The notes: generated from the letters alone by a model not told the origin. Shown: positions 52,224 through 60,881, numbered from the stretch's first letter. The stretch: 64,000 bases of DNA from Sulfuritalea sp. (GCA_023229685.1 JALNYT010000001.1:372001-436000); one strand, 5' to 3'. Made by a program: numbers and translations.

Positions 52224-53381
52224 TCAGCCTTTCTTGGGGGCGGCCTTCTTGGCTCCGAAGAAATGGTTCATCGCCATGCGACGGCTGATGATGGTGTCCT
52301 GATCCCATTTCACGGCGCGCTCGGCGAAAGCTCTTTGCGAGGCGACGATTTCCTTGAACATCGGGTTTTCCGCCGATTTCTTGGTCAGAATCGCGTCCCA
52401 CAGCGTGAGCTGGTCCTGCAGCACCGAGTCCGGCGTCTTGTAGAACTTGACCTTGTCCTTGGTCTGGAGTTCGATGTAGTCCTTCGAATAACGATCGATG
52501 GCCTTCCATGACATGTCGGCAGACGCCGCTTCGACGGAACCGGCGATGATCGCCTTCAGCTTCGCCGGCAGCGCATCGTATTTCGGCTTGTTGAACATGA
52601 TCTCGAAGGTCTCGGCGCTCTGGTGATAGCTCTGCAGCATGCAGACCTTCGACACGTCGGGGAATCCGAGCAAGCGGTCCGAGGTGGCGTTGTTGAACTC
52701 GGCGCCATCGAGCAAGCCCCGGTCCATCGCCGGCACGATCTCGCCGCCGGGAAGTGCATTGACTGCGGCGCCCATGGCGGTGAACAGATCGATCGCCAGG
52801 CCGTTGGTACGGAACTTGAGTCCCTTGAAATCCGCCGCCTTGGTAATCGGCTTCTTGAACCAGCCCAGCGGCTGCGTCGCCATCGGGCCGTAGAGGAACG
52901 ACTGAACGTTGTTCATGCCGATGGAGGCGTAGAGCTTGGCCAGCAGTTCCGCGCCACCACCATACTTGTGCCACGACAGAATCATGTTGGCATCCATGCC
53001 GAAGGCTGGGCCGGAATTCCACAGCGCCAGCGCATTCTGCTTGCCGTAGTGGTAGCCCAACACACCGTGGCCGCCGTCCAGCGTGCCCTTCTGCACCGCT
53101 TCCAGCAGACCAAACGCCGGCACCACGGCACCAGCCGGCAGCACGTCGATCTTGAGATCGCCGCCGGTCATGTCATTGACCTTCTTGGCAAAGTCCAGGG
53201 CGTATTCGTGGAAAATGTCTTTGGCCGGCCAGGTGCTCTGCCAGCGCATGCTGATCGGCCCGGCTTGCGCCTTGGCGATCATCGGGAAACCCGCCGCAAC
53301 GGCACCCACGCTGCCGGTGACGGCAGCGGCGAGGAACTTGCGGCGGGACGGTTTTTGCTCGGCTTGCTTGGTGTCGGACAT
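52224..53381 (-). CDS. dctP: TRAP transporter substrate-binding protein DctP (TakP-like)
   Basis: A 385-residue periplasmic binding protein starting at 53381 after AGGAGG. The N-terminus has a Tat-type signal (KPSRRKFLAAAVTGSVGAVA) with cleavage near AKAQAG. Family features include WQSTWPAKDIFHEYALDFAK, LKIDVLPAGAVVPAFGLLEA, ADFKGLKFRTNGLAIDLFTA and GGEIVPAMDRGLLDGAEFNN, with the Arg of LKFRTN as the likely carboxylate anchor. The WPAKDI...GPM pattern suggests the group that binds keto acids or aromatic/aliphatic acids, but the ligand is not identifiable here. A FadR-type regulator is divergent. Confidence 0.9.
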   Translation of the reverse strand: MSDTKQAEQKPSRRKFLAAAVTGSVGAVAAGFPMIAKAQAGPISMRWQSTWPAKDIFHEYALDFAKKVNDMTGGDLKIDVLPAGAVVPAFGLLEAVQKGTLDGGHGVLGYHYGKQNALALWNSGPAFGMDANMILSWHKYGGGAELLAKLYASIGMNNVQSFLYGPMATQPLGWFKKPITKAADFKGLKFRTNGLAIDLFTAMGAAVNALPGGEIVPAMDRGLLDGAEFNNATSDRLLGFPDVSKVCMLQSYHQSAETFEIMFNKPKYDALPAKLKAIIAGSVEAASADMSWKAIDRYSKDYIELQTKDKVKFYKTPDSVLQDQLTLWDAILTKKSAENPMFKEIVASQRAFAERAVKWDQDTIISRRMAMNHFFGAKKAAPKKG

Positions 53382-53505
53382 GCTTTCCTCCTGAGAAAAC
53401 AATTATGAATTTGCGGCCGCTTTTGGATGTGCAATGACGGCCTGCGGTCTTGGTTACCTGTTTTTGGAACTACGGACGACGGAGCCACTTTACCAGAAAG
53501 AGAAT

Positions 53506-53516
53506 TTGTCTGACAA
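53506..53516. promoter_or_regulatory. Candidate operator TTGTCTGACAA of the GntR/FadR regulator
   Basis: TTGTC-T-GACAA is a perfect inverted repeat lying in the 160-base divergent region between dctP and the regulator gene, about 26 bases before the regulator start. FadR-subfamily GntR proteins typically bind short palindromes of the GTnnnAC type, and this matches that pattern. It could control both the TRAP operon and the regulator itself. Confidence 0.6.
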
Positions 53517-53541
53517 TAGGACAACAATTAAAAAGGCAACT

Positions 53542-54315
53542 ATGTCAGCCACCCATTTCCCAATTGCCGAACTAGGCACCGAACTGAGCCGCATCGACCG
53601 GCCGCTGCACCTTTCGGAAAAGGTATGGGGAGATTTGCAGCGCCGCATCGCGCGCGGCGAGCTGAAACCGGGCGATCGTTTGCCAACCGAAAAGGCGCTC
53701 GGCGAGGCCTTCGGCGTCAGCCGTGCGGTGGTGCGCGAAGCCATCGCCCGCCTCAAGGCCGATGGTCTGATCGAAACCCGCCAGGGCTCGGGCGCTTTTG
53801 TCGTCGAGGCGCCGAAAACCATCAACCTGCGCTTCTGGAAAGGCGTCGGATCGGAACTGGACGAACTGCGCGATATCTTTGAACTGCGGGCCATGGTCGA
53901 GGGTGCAGTGGCCGAACTCGCCGCCCAGCGCCGCGACAAGAAAGATCTCAAGGCGATGGCCAAGCACCTGCAGGAGATGGATGACGCGATGGCGCGCAGT
54001 GCCGACGGAACCGAAGCGGACGACAATTTCCACATCGCGATGGCCGGCGCCACACACAATTCCTACGTCAGCCGGCTGGTGGAATTCCTCGGCCGGCACT
54101 TTTCCGATTCGCGCAAGCTGTCGTGGCATGGCACGCGCCGCCAGCTGGCCCACCCGCAGGAAGCCCAGCGCGAACACCGTGCCCTGTTTGAAGCGATCTC
54201 CCGTGGCAATGCAGAAGCCGCGCGGCGCTGCGCGCTCGACCATCTGCGCGGCACCGCAGGCCGCTTCGGCATCAAGCTGTCGCTCGATCTCGACCGGGAC
54301 AGTGCCGCCGGTTAG
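53542..54315 (+). CDS. GntR-family regulator, FadR/FCD subfamily
   Basis: A 257-residue regulator from the ATG at 53542. The winged helix (LKPGDRLPTEKALGEAFGVS, RAVVREAIARLKADGLIETR, QGSGAFVV) is followed by an FCD ligand-binding domain with the metal-binding Asp/His pattern (FELRAMVEGAVAELAAQRRD, DDNFHIAMAGATHNSY, HRALFEAISRGNAEAARRCA). Divergent from the TRAP operon, it probably senses the imported acid. Its 3' end overlaps the convergent EamA gene by four bases. Confidence 0.92.
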   Translation: MSATHFPIAELGTELSRIDRPLHLSEKVWGDLQRRIARGELKPGDRLPTEKALGEAFGVSRAVVREAIARLKADGLIETRQGSGAFVVEAPKTINLRFWKGVGSELDELRDIFELRAMVEGAVAELAAQRRDKKDLKAMAKHLQEMDDAMARSADGTEADDNFHIAMAGATHNSYVSRLVEFLGRHFSDSRKLSWHGTRRQLAHPQEAQREHRALFEAISRGNAEAARRCALDHLRGTAGRFGIKLSLDLDRDSAAG

Positions 54316-55154
54316 AAGACCTTTATCGCGGCGGCACCCGCGCATACCGCGATAATCGATACATACCTGATTCGCGTGATCGGCTCCTTGAGCAAGGTAG
54401 CCGCGATGATCGCCGCAAACACCACCGAAGTTTCCCGCAGCGCCGCGACCAGCGCAATCGGTGCGCGCGTCATCGCCCACAGCGCCAGTCCGTACGACGC
54501 CAGGGTGCAGGCGCCCCCGAGCAAGCCCCGGCGCCAACCCTGTCGGATGCGCTGCAGCAGTGCCCGGCCCTGGCCTGCTGCCGCAATGGCGGCCAGCAGC
54601 GGACCGGTCAGCAGGAACATCCACCCCGTGTAACTGAATGCATGCCCGGAAAGTCGCGCCCCTTGCCCGTCCACCAGCGTGTAGACAACGATGACGCAGG
54701 CATTGGTCAGGGCGAACATGGCGGGCCTGGCGCGAAATGTCCCGGATCGCCAGGAGTCGCCGGCGAGGACGAGGACGCCACAGGAAATCAGGAGCACGCC
54801 GGCCCAGCCACCCGCCGAAGGTGATTCGCTGATGAGCAGTACTCCGAAAACGGCGGTCAGTGCCGGCGCGGAGCCTCTCATCAGCGGATAGACAAAACTC
54901 AGTTCGCCGCTTCGGTACGAAACCGCGACGAGGGCGAAATAGGCGACATGGATCAGCACCGATGCCGCCAGATACGGCCAGCTTGCGACGGCGGGAACGG
55001 GGGCCAGCGGCAACAAGAGAGCGGTCCAGATTCCCGCGCCGAGAACGATCAGGACGGTATCCTGAAATTTATCGGAGGACGCACGGACGAGCGCATTCCA
55101 GGCCGCATGAAGTGCGGCGGCAAACAACACGATTGCCATGACGTCGAGTGACAA
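54312..55154 (-). CDS. EamA/DMT-family transporter
   Basis: A 280-residue protein with about ten hydrophobic helices in two EamA repeats: VLFAAALHAAWNALVRASSD with YPLMRGSAPALTAVFGVLLI, and later MTRAPIALVAALRETSVVFA with EPITRIRYVSIIAVCAGAAA. These proteins export metabolites such as amino acids or toxic analogues. The substrate is not known. It is convergent with the FadR-type gene and lies downstream of rnpB on the same strand. Confidence 0.88.
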   Translation of the reverse strand: MSLDVMAIVLFAAALHAAWNALVRASSDKFQDTVLIVLGAGIWTALLLPLAPVPAVASWPYLAASVLIHVAYFALVAVSYRSGELSFVYPLMRGSAPALTAVFGVLLISESPSAGGWAGVLLISCGVLVLAGDSWRSGTFRARPAMFALTNACVIVVYTLVDGQGARLSGHAFSYTGWMFLLTGPLLAAIAAAGQGRALLQRIRQGWRRGLLGGACTLASYGLALWAMTRAPIALVAALRETSVVFAAIIAATLLKEPITRIRYVSIIAVCAGAAAIKVF

Positions 55155-55207
55155 GGCTGGCCTCTTTGGTCCGCTAGCCGGAAGCGCGCAGCATACCCTG
55201 CAAGACG

Positions 55208-55557
55208 GGTGGGAAGTCCGCCGATAAGCCGGGTTCTGTCGTGGGCAACCATTCCTCTGGGACCGCCGTTGCCGACGGCCTCTAGCAGCCTACCCGGGAG
55301 CGACGCGGGCCACGCCAATGCTCCCCTATTTGGCCTTGCCCCAGATGAGGTTTGCCGTGCCGTTTCTGTTACCAGAAACGCGGTGGGCTCTTACTCCACC
55401 ATTTCACCCTTACCGGCTCTTGCGAGCTTAGGCGGTATCTTTCTGTTGCACTGTCTGTCACCTCACGGTGCCCGGTCGTTAACCGGCATCTTGCCCTGTG
55501 GGGCCCGGACTTTCCTCCAACCACTTGCGTGATCAGCGGTTGCCTGGCGAACTTCCC
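55208..55557 (-). ncRNA. rnpB: RNase P RNA (class A)
   Basis: The catalytic RNA that matures tRNA 5' ends. Conserved class A elements read on the minus strand are GGAGGAAAGTCCGGGC near the 5' end, GTGAGGTGACAGACAGTGCAA-type P10-P12 sequence, and AGAACCCGGCTTATCGG near the 3' end. The 5' GGGAAGTTCGCC (55546-55557) and 3' GGCGGACTTCCC (55211-55222) pair over 12 bp with one G-U to form helix P1, which fixes the ends within a few bases. A -10-like TACAAT lies at 55564-55569, inside the upstream coding region. The length of about 350 is normal. Confidence 0.95.
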
Positions 55558-56333
55558 GAGCGCATTGTACGCGCCGGGCGGAACTGGCGCCTGTCGTCGT
55601 AGTAGTCCGGCCGCTCGTTATCCGCCGTTGCGCCGGGAATGCCGAGCAGGGGCAAGGGCTGCCAGTCGCGCGGCGAGAAGCTGCGGGTTTCGAACAGCGC
55701 GGCCAGACGCGCATCGAGTTCGGCCAGTGCAGCCGGATCGGGCAGGTTCAGCCAGGCGTCATCGACAGCGACGAACAGAGCCTTGCCGCACAATCCGACG
55801 AAGGGCGCGGCAAGCGAATCGTGGCTGGCATGGCCGAACACCAGGAAGCGCGTGGTGCGCAGCAGTTCTTCGCGCCGCTCGACGAAGACCTCGCGCCAGC
55901 GATGCGCGCACAAGGCCGACCACAGTTCGGAGCAGGATCCGGCCACCACCACGCCGCATTCGTCGAACTGGGTCAAGGCATCGCGCAAGGGGCCGCGCGC
56001 CGCGCCTGCCTGCGTTCGTGCCTCGCGCAGGGCAACCACATGGCGCCGGTTGAGCACCGCCTTGGTCAGCGGGAAAGCCAGCCAGATCAGCGCATTGAAC
56101 AGGTCATGCCGGTTGTCGGGTCGCGTCGCGATTTCGCCGGTGAGAAAAACCCGTTCTTCATAGCCTTCGGCATCGGCAGGCGGCGCGACAAAACGCAATG
56201 CGGCACCGCCGCCCGTGACCAACCCGCGCTCGCGGGCAATGGCATTCAGTCGGGATATTTCAGGTGTTCCGGCGGTCAGCCACGGCCGCAGGAAGGCCGA
56301 CAGCGGATGGAGTTCCTCGGCGGCCGGGATCAC
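55533..56333 (-). CDS. DUF3025 family protein
   Basis: A 266-residue protein of unknown function. The motifs RHDLFNALIWLAFPLTKAVL (in context RPDNRHDLFNAL), NRRHVVALREA and the C-terminal PLPLLGIPGATADNERPDYY are typical of DUF3025, which is widespread in beta- and gammaproteobacteria. It lies 16 bases after pyrC on the same strand. The last 25 bases of the gene, including the stop, overlap the 5' end of rnpB, and the rnpB -10 region is inside its coding sequence. Confidence 0.85.
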   Translation of the reverse strand: MIPAAEELHPLSAFLRPWLTAGTPEISRLNAIARERGLVTGGGAALRFVAPPADAEGYEERVFLTGEIATRPDNRHDLFNALIWLAFPLTKAVLNRRHVVALREARTQAGAARGPLRDALTQFDECGVVVAGSCSELWSALCAHRWREVFVERREELLRTTRFLVFGHASHDSLAAPFVGLCGKALFVAVDDAWLNLPDPAALAELDARLAALFETRSFSPRDWQPLPLLGIPGATADNERPDYYDDRRQFRPARTMRSGSSPGNR

Positions 56334-56349
56334 GACCGGGTGGAGCGGA

Positions 56350-57384
56350 TCAGGCCAGACGCCAGGCCACGGACTCGCCGGCGCGCAGCGGTACCAGCCT
56401 TTCCCCGGCGAGGTAATCGAGGCTCGCGGGCACCGTCACCGCATCGCGTTGCAGAGTGATCTTTCCCGTGTTGCGCGGCAGGCCGTAGTAGTCGGCGCCA
56501 TAAAAACTGGCGAAGGCTTCCAGCTTCTCCAGCGCGCCGGCCGCCTCGAAGGCCTCCGCGTACAACTCGATGCCGGCATGCGCGGTGTAGCAGCCGGCGC
56601 AGCCGCAGGCCGTCTCCTTGGCGCTCTGCGCATGCGGCGCCGAATCGGTGCCGAGGAAGAATTTCGGGCTGCCGGAAACCGCCGCGGCGAGCAGCGCCTG
56701 ACGATGGGTCTCGCGCTTCAATACCGGCAGGCAGTAATGGTGCGGACGGATGCCGCCGGCGAACATCGCATTGCGGTTGAGCAGCAGGTGATGGGCCGTC
56801 AGCGTGCCCGCCACATGCGCGCCGCTGCTCTTCACGAACTCGATGCCGTTGCGGGTGGTGACATGTTCCAGCACCACCTTCAGCGCCGGAAAATCGCGCA
56901 GCAATGGAACCAGCACGCTGTCGATGAAGACCGCTTCGCGATCGAAGACATCCACGGCCGGATCGGTGACCTCGCCATGCACCAGCAGCGGCACGCCGAG
57001 CTTTTCCATGCGCGCCAGCGTCGCCGCGCATTTCTTCAGATCGCTGACCCCCGCATCGGAATTGGTGGTCGCACCCGCCGGATAGAGCTTGATCGCGTGC
57101 ACAAAGCCGCTGGCCCTGACCGCGTCGATCTCGGCCGCCGGCATGTTGTCGGTCAGATACAGCGTCATCAGCGGCGCGAAATTCATGCCTGCCGGCAGCG
57201 CGGCCAGGATGCGTTCGCGGTAGGCCGCGGCCAGCGCCACGGTGGTCACCGGCGGCCTCAGATTGGGCATCACGATGGCGCGCGCAAAGCGTCGCGCGGT
57301 GTCCGGCAGAACGGCGGCGAGCGCCGCGCCATCGCGCAGGTGCAAATGCCAGTCGTCGGGACGAGTGATGGTAAGTGTCTGCAT
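56350..57384 (-). CDS. pyrC: Dihydroorotase
   Basis: A 344-residue class II zinc amidohydrolase that cyclises carbamoyl aspartate in pyrimidine synthesis. Metal-binding His pair is in DDWHLHLRDGAAL; the carboxylated lysine is in HAIKLYPAGATTNSDAGV. Other family segments are VLEHVTTRNGIEFV and FLGTDSAPHAQSAKETACGC, with the catalytic Asp in GTDSAPH. Follows rsmI by about nine bases on the same strand. Confidence 0.96.
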   Translation of the reverse strand: MQTLTITRPDDWHLHLRDGAALAAVLPDTARRFARAIVMPNLRPPVTTVALAAAYRERILAALPAGMNFAPLMTLYLTDNMPAAEIDAVRASGFVHAIKLYPAGATTNSDAGVSDLKKCAATLARMEKLGVPLLVHGEVTDPAVDVFDREAVFIDSVLVPLLRDFPALKVVLEHVTTRNGIEFVKSSGAHVAGTLTAHHLLLNRNAMFAGGIRPHHYCLPVLKRETHRQALLAAAVSGSPKFFLGTDSAPHAQSAKETACGCAGCYTAHAGIELYAEAFEAAGALEKLEAFASFYGADYYGLPRNTGKITLQRDAVTVPASLDYLAGERLVPLRAGESVAWRLA

Positions 57385-57392
57385 GGCGCGAA

Positions 57393-58241
57393 TTATACGG
57401 GGCTGTCCTTGAGCTGCAGCGCCCGTGCATACAGGGCGTTCTTCGGCTGGCCGGTGATCTCCGCCGCCAGCTTGGCCGCCTGCTTGACCGGCAGTTCGGC
57501 CAGGAGGGCGGCCAGCACACGCTCGGTCTCGGCGTCCATGCCTTCGCGCGGCGGCGGCGCCGAGACCACCAGCACGAACTCGCCGCGCTGGTGATTGGCA
57601 TCGGCCGCCAGCCAGGCAGGCGCGGCCACGAGCGGCATGCGCTCGATCTGCTCGAACATCTTGGTCAGTTCGCGGGCGATAACGATTTCGCGTTGCGGCT
57701 CCAGCAGTTCGACCAGGTCGGCAACGGTTTCCAGCACCCGGTGCGGCGCCTCGTAGAACACCAGCGCCGCATCGACCGGCGCAAGTTCCGTGATCGCCGT
57801 CCTGCGGGCGCCGACTTTTGCCGGCAGGAAGCCGACAAACAGAAAGCGCTGATCCACCAGACCGCTGGCCGACATTGCCGCAATCGCCGCGCTCGGCCCC
57901 GGCAGCGGGATCACGCGGAAGCCGGCCGCGCGCACCGCCGCGACCGTGCGCGCCCCGGGATCGGAGACACCCGGCGTGCCGGCATCCGAGACCAGCGCCA
58001 CGCGCCTGCCCTCGCCCAGCAGCCGGATCAGCTTGGCGGCGGCTTCGTTCTCGTTGTGCTGGTGCAGGGCGAGGGTCGGCACCTTGATCTCATGATGGTC
58101 GAGCAAATGGCGCACGTGACGGGTGTCCTCGCAGGCGACCAGGTCGACGCCGCGCAGGATTTCCAGCGCGCGCAGGGTGATGTCGCCGAGATTTCCGATC
58201 GGCGTGGCGACGACATACAATGCATTTTCCATGTCCGGCAT
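57393..58241 (-). CDS. rsmI: 16S rRNA C1402 2'-O-methyltransferase
   Basis: A protein of about 282 residues (ATG at 58241; 279 if it starts at the ATG at 58232) of the tetrapyrrole-methylase fold. RsmI methylates ribose of C1402 in 16S rRNA. Signatures are LYVVATPIGNLGDITLRAL, CEDTRHVRHLLDHH, VALVSDAGTPGVSDPG, IPLPGPSAAIAAMSASGL and FYEAPHRVLETV. Divergent from yraN, as in many proteobacteria. The segment FLPAKVGARR includes a two-mismatch copy of the dispersed 12-mer (57805), though this loop is normal for the family. Confidence 0.95.
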   Translation of the reverse strand: MPDMENALYVVATPIGNLGDITLRALEILRGVDLVACEDTRHVRHLLDHHEIKVPTLALHQHNENEAAAKLIRLLGEGRRVALVSDAGTPGVSDPGARTVAAVRAAGFRVIPLPGPSAAIAAMSASGLVDQRFLFVGFLPAKVGARRTAITELAPVDAALVFYEAPHRVLETVADLVELLEPQREIVIARELTKMFEQIERMPLVAAPAWLAADANHQRGEFVLVVSAPPPREGMDAETERVLAALLAELPVKQAAKLAAEITGQPKNALYARALQLKDSPV

Positions 58242-58262
58242 TCTAGAGCGCCCAGCAGTCCG

Positions 58263-58616
58263 ATGAGCACCAGGCAGGCCAAAGGCGCCGCCGCCGAGCA
58301 ATTGGCGGCGGATTATCTGCAGCGCGAGGGGCTCTCGGTCATCGAACGCAACTTCCGGGTGAAGGGCGGCGAGATCGACCTGGTCTGCCGCGATGGCAAG
58401 GCGACGGTGTTCGTTGAAGTGCGCCTGCGCAGCAACAGCGATTTCGGCGGCGCGGCGGCCAGCATTACGGCCGCCAAGCAGGCGCGCCTGATTCTCGCCG
58501 CGCGGCACTGGCTGCTGCGCCACGGCGAAACACCCTGCCGCTTCGACTGCATGCTGCTCGACGGCCTCGAAGCCGAAAACATTGAATGGCTGCGCGATGC
58601 GTTTTCCGCCGATTAG
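58263..58616 (+). CDS. yraN: YraN-family (UPF0102) nuclease-like protein
   Basis: A 117-residue protein with a restriction-endonuclease-like fold. Family motifs are GAAAEQLAADYLQREGLSVI, RNFRVKGGEIDLVCRDGKAT and VFVEVRLRSNSDFGGAAASI, containing the E-ID-EVR catalytic-like residues (usually EVK). Natural substrate is not established. It is divergent from rsmI with a gap of about 20 bases, and its 3' end overlaps the HIRAN gene by 20 bases. Confidence 0.92.
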   Translation: MSTRQAKGAAAEQLAADYLQREGLSVIERNFRVKGGEIDLVCRDGKATVFVEVRLRSNSDFGGAAASITAAKQARLILAARHWLLRHGETPCRFDCMLLDGLEAENIEWLRDAFSAD

Positions 58617-58980
58617 ATTCCTGCTGACGCTGAGCATCGGCCTCGCCATCGGCCTGACGGCGCTGGCCGGCGAAGTCCGCATCCTGGTGCAAAGCTCGCC
58701 CCTGGCCGGCTTTCGCTACTATGCGGGAGAGACCCTGTGGCAGGACATGCGCGAGGGCGACCGCCTGGCGCTGGTGCGTGAAGCGGACAACCCGCACGAC
58801 ACCAACGCCGTACGCATCGAATGGCGCGGGCAAAAGCTTGGCTACCTGCCCCGCGCCGAGAACCGCGCCGTAGCCGCCGCAATGGATGGTGGCGAGGCAG
58901 TGGATGCGCGGATCGCCAGATTGCGCCAGCACCGGAACCCTTGGCAGCGGGTGCTGATCGAAGTATTTGTTGTACTCTAG
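58597..58980 (+). CDS. Secreted HIRAN-domain protein
   Basis: A 127-residue protein: signal peptide (FLLTLSIGLAIGLTALAGEV) followed by a single HIRAN domain (SSPLAGFRYYAGETLWQDMR, GDRLALVREADNPHDTNAVR, IEWRGQKLGYLPRAENRAVA). HIRAN domains of eukaryotic HLTF bind DNA 3' ends, but the free-standing exported bacterial forms have no known function. The start at 58597 gives the best signal peptide and overlaps yraN. It is placed between yraN and diaA. Confidence 0.83.
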   Translation: MRFPPIRFLLTLSIGLAIGLTALAGEVRILVQSSPLAGFRYYAGETLWQDMREGDRLALVREADNPHDTNAVRIEWRGQKLGYLPRAENRAVAAAMDGGEAVDARIARLRQHRNPWQRVLIEVFVVL

Positions 58981-59063
58981 GCCCCCTGTTCCGACCTCGG
59001 CCCGGCTCGGGAGGCAGCTATCCTCAGCCGACCCGATCCATCCACCCAGCAAAGACCCGTTCC

Positions 59064-59657
59064 ATGTCACTCGCCGATCGCATTCAGCAACATTTCCAGG
59101 ACAGCGCCGCCGCCAAGCTAGCGGCACTGGCCGCCATGGCCGCGCCGATCGAGGCCGCTACGCGCCGCATGGTCGCCAGTCTCAAGGCCGGCGGCAAGGT
59201 GATGGCCTGCGGCAACGGGGGCTCGGCTGCCGATTCGCAGCACTTCGCCGCCGAACTGCTCAACCGCTTCGAGAAGGAGCGTCCGCCGCTGGCGGCGATC
59301 GCCCTGACCACCGATACCTCGACACTGACCTCGATCGCCAACGACTACCGCTACGAGGATGTCTTCGCCAAGCAGGTACAGGCGCTGGGCAAAGCCGGCG
59401 ACGTGCTGTTGGCCATCTCGACCTCGGGCAATTCGCCCAATGTGATCGAGGCCATACACACCGCGCATGCCCGCGGCGTAGCGGTGGTGGCGCTCACCGG
59501 CCGCAACGGCGGCAAGATCGCAGCACTGCTCGGTCCCGGCGACGTTCATTTGTGCGTGCCGGCCGAGCGCACCGCCCGAATTCAGGAAGTACACCTGCTC
59601 ACGATCCACTGTCTGTGCGACGGCATAGATGCCTTGATACTTGGAGAAACGCAATGA
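59064..59657 (+). CDS. diaA: DiaA/GmhA-type SIS-domain protein
   Basis: A 197-residue SIS-domain protein (MACGNGGSAADSQHFAAELL, SIANDYRYEDVFAKQVQALG, DVLLAISTSGNSPNVIEAIH). E. coli DiaA binds DnaA and promotes replication initiation; the paralogue GmhA isomerises sedoheptulose 7-phosphate. The rsmI/yraN/dolP context favours DiaA, but the heptose gene hldE-C two genes downstream makes a GmhA role possible. Both are very similar in sequence. The start ATG at 59064 is preceded by a weak ribosome site. Confidence 0.85.
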   Translation: MSLADRIQQHFQDSAAAKLAALAAMAAPIEAATRRMVASLKAGGKVMACGNGGSAADSQHFAAELLNRFEKERPPLAAIALTTDTSTLTSIANDYRYEDVFAKQVQALGKAGDVLLAISTSGNSPNVIEAIHTAHARGVAVVALTGRNGGKIAALLGPGDVHLCVPAERTARIQEVHLLTIHCLCDGIDALILGETQ

Positions 59658-60313
59658 AAATTCGAACCGACAACCTGACCAGGAAAATGCGCAACCTCGC
59701 CGCGCTGGCCCTCTGTACCCCCGTTCTCGCCGGCTGTTTCGGCGCTGCCGCGGTCGGCGTCGGCACCGGCGCATTGATGCTGACGGACCGCCGCAATCCG
59801 GAAACCTATATCTCCGACGAGGCACTGGAGATTCGCGCCCTCAACCGCATCACCGAAAAGTACGGTGACAATACGCATGTCAATGCGGTCAGCTACAACC
59901 GCATGGTATTGCTGACCGGCGAAGCGCCGACCGCCGCGATCAAGGCCGATGTGGAAAAGCTCGCGGCCAGCGTACCCAACGTCAAAGCGATCACCAACGA
60001 AGTGGCCGTCGCCGGACCTTCCACCTATGGCGGACGCAGCAATGACTCCTACATTACGTCCAAGGTGAAGGCGCGCTTTGTCGATGCCAACAAGTTTGCT
60101 GCCAACCACGTCAAGGTGATCACCGAGGCCGGTGTGGTTTTCCTGCTCGGACTGGTCACCCAGGCCGAAGCCGACGCGGCGGTGGAGATCGCCCGCACCA
60201 CGGGCGGCGTGCAGAAGGTGGTGCGCGTGTTCGAGATCATCACCCCGGAACAGGCTCGGGCAGCGGACAACCTGCCGCCACCGGCGCCGGCTGCCAAGCC
60301 GGCAGCGAAGTAG
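59654..60313 (+). CDS. dolP: BON-domain outer-membrane lipoprotein (DolP/YraP)
   Basis: A 219-residue lipoprotein with signal ending VLAGC. Two BON domains follow: one around VNAVSYNRMVLLTGEAPTAA and KADVEKLAASVPNVKAITNE, the other around SKVKARFVDANKFAANHVKV and VVFLLGLVTQAEADAAVEIA. DolP supports outer-membrane integrity and interacts with BAM in E. coli. Four-base overlap with diaA; a Pro/Ala-rich tail ends the protein. Confidence 0.92.
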   Translation: MKIRTDNLTRKMRNLAALALCTPVLAGCFGAAAVGVGTGALMLTDRRNPETYISDEALEIRALNRITEKYGDNTHVNAVSYNRMVLLTGEAPTAAIKADVEKLAASVPNVKAITNEVAVAGPSTYGGRSNDSYITSKVKARFVDANKFAANHVKVITEAGVVFLLGLVTQAEADAAVEIARTTGGVQKVVRVFEIITPEQARAADNLPPPAPAAKPAAK

Positions 60314-60328
60314 CAGGAACTTTTCCAC

Positions 60329-60826
60329 GTGGCGCTTGTTCACCCGGGACCGCCGGCCTTCGAAGCCAAGATCACCGCTCCCGCCGATCTGGCGAAGTGC
60401 ATCGCCCTGCTGCCGCGACCGCTGGTATTTACCAACGGCTGTTTCGACATCCTGCACCGCGGCCATGTCACCTATCTGGCCCAGGCCCGCGCGCTCGGGG
60501 CTTCCCTGATCGTCGCCGCCAACTCGGATGATTCGGTCCGGCGCCTGGGCAAGGGCGATGATCGCCCGGTGAATCCGCTGGCCGACCGCATGGCGCTGCT
60601 GGCTGCGCTCGAATCCGTAACGCTGGTGACCTGGTTCGATGAGGACACGCCGCTCCAGCGCATCCTCGATTGTCGACCCGACGTACTGGTCAAGGGCGGC
60701 GACTGGCCGGTGGAAAAAATTGTCGGCTACCGGGAAGTGATCGCCCGGGGCGGCAGCGTGCATTCGCTGCCCTTCATCCATGAGCGCTCGACCACGGCGC
60801 TGATGGACAAGATTCGGCGGCTCTGA
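60329..60826 (+). CDS. hldE-C (rfaE2): D-glycero-beta-D-manno-heptose 1-phosphate adenylyltransferase
   Basis: A 165-residue nucleotidyltransferase corresponding to the C-terminal half of HldE, here a separate protein as in other betaproteobacteria. It makes ADP-heptose for LPS core. Motifs are VFTNGCFDILHRGHVTYLAQ (HxGH), LIVAANSDDSVRRLGKGDDR, and DVLVKGGDWPVEKIVGYREV. It starts with GTG at 60329, 15 bases after dolP. Two CACAGAG repeats lie downstream. Confidence 0.92.
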   Translation: MALVHPGPPAFEAKITAPADLAKCIALLPRPLVFTNGCFDILHRGHVTYLAQARALGASLIVAANSDDSVRRLGKGDDRPVNPLADRMALLAALESVTLVTWFDEDTPLQRILDCRPDVLVKGGDWPVEKIVGYREVIARGGSVHSLPFIHERSTTALMDKIRRL

Positions 60827-60854
60827 AACCAGCCTTCAAGCATGGAACCTCGGT

Positions 60855-60881
60855 CAGCCGCAGAGGGCACAGGTCACAGAG
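60855..60881 (+). repeat. Degenerate CACAGAG-type repeat
   Basis: CAGCCGCAGAGGGCACAGG then TCACAGAG, a shorter and degenerate relative of the array in the RND gene. It begins about 30 bases after the hldE-C stop. Confidence 0.65.
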
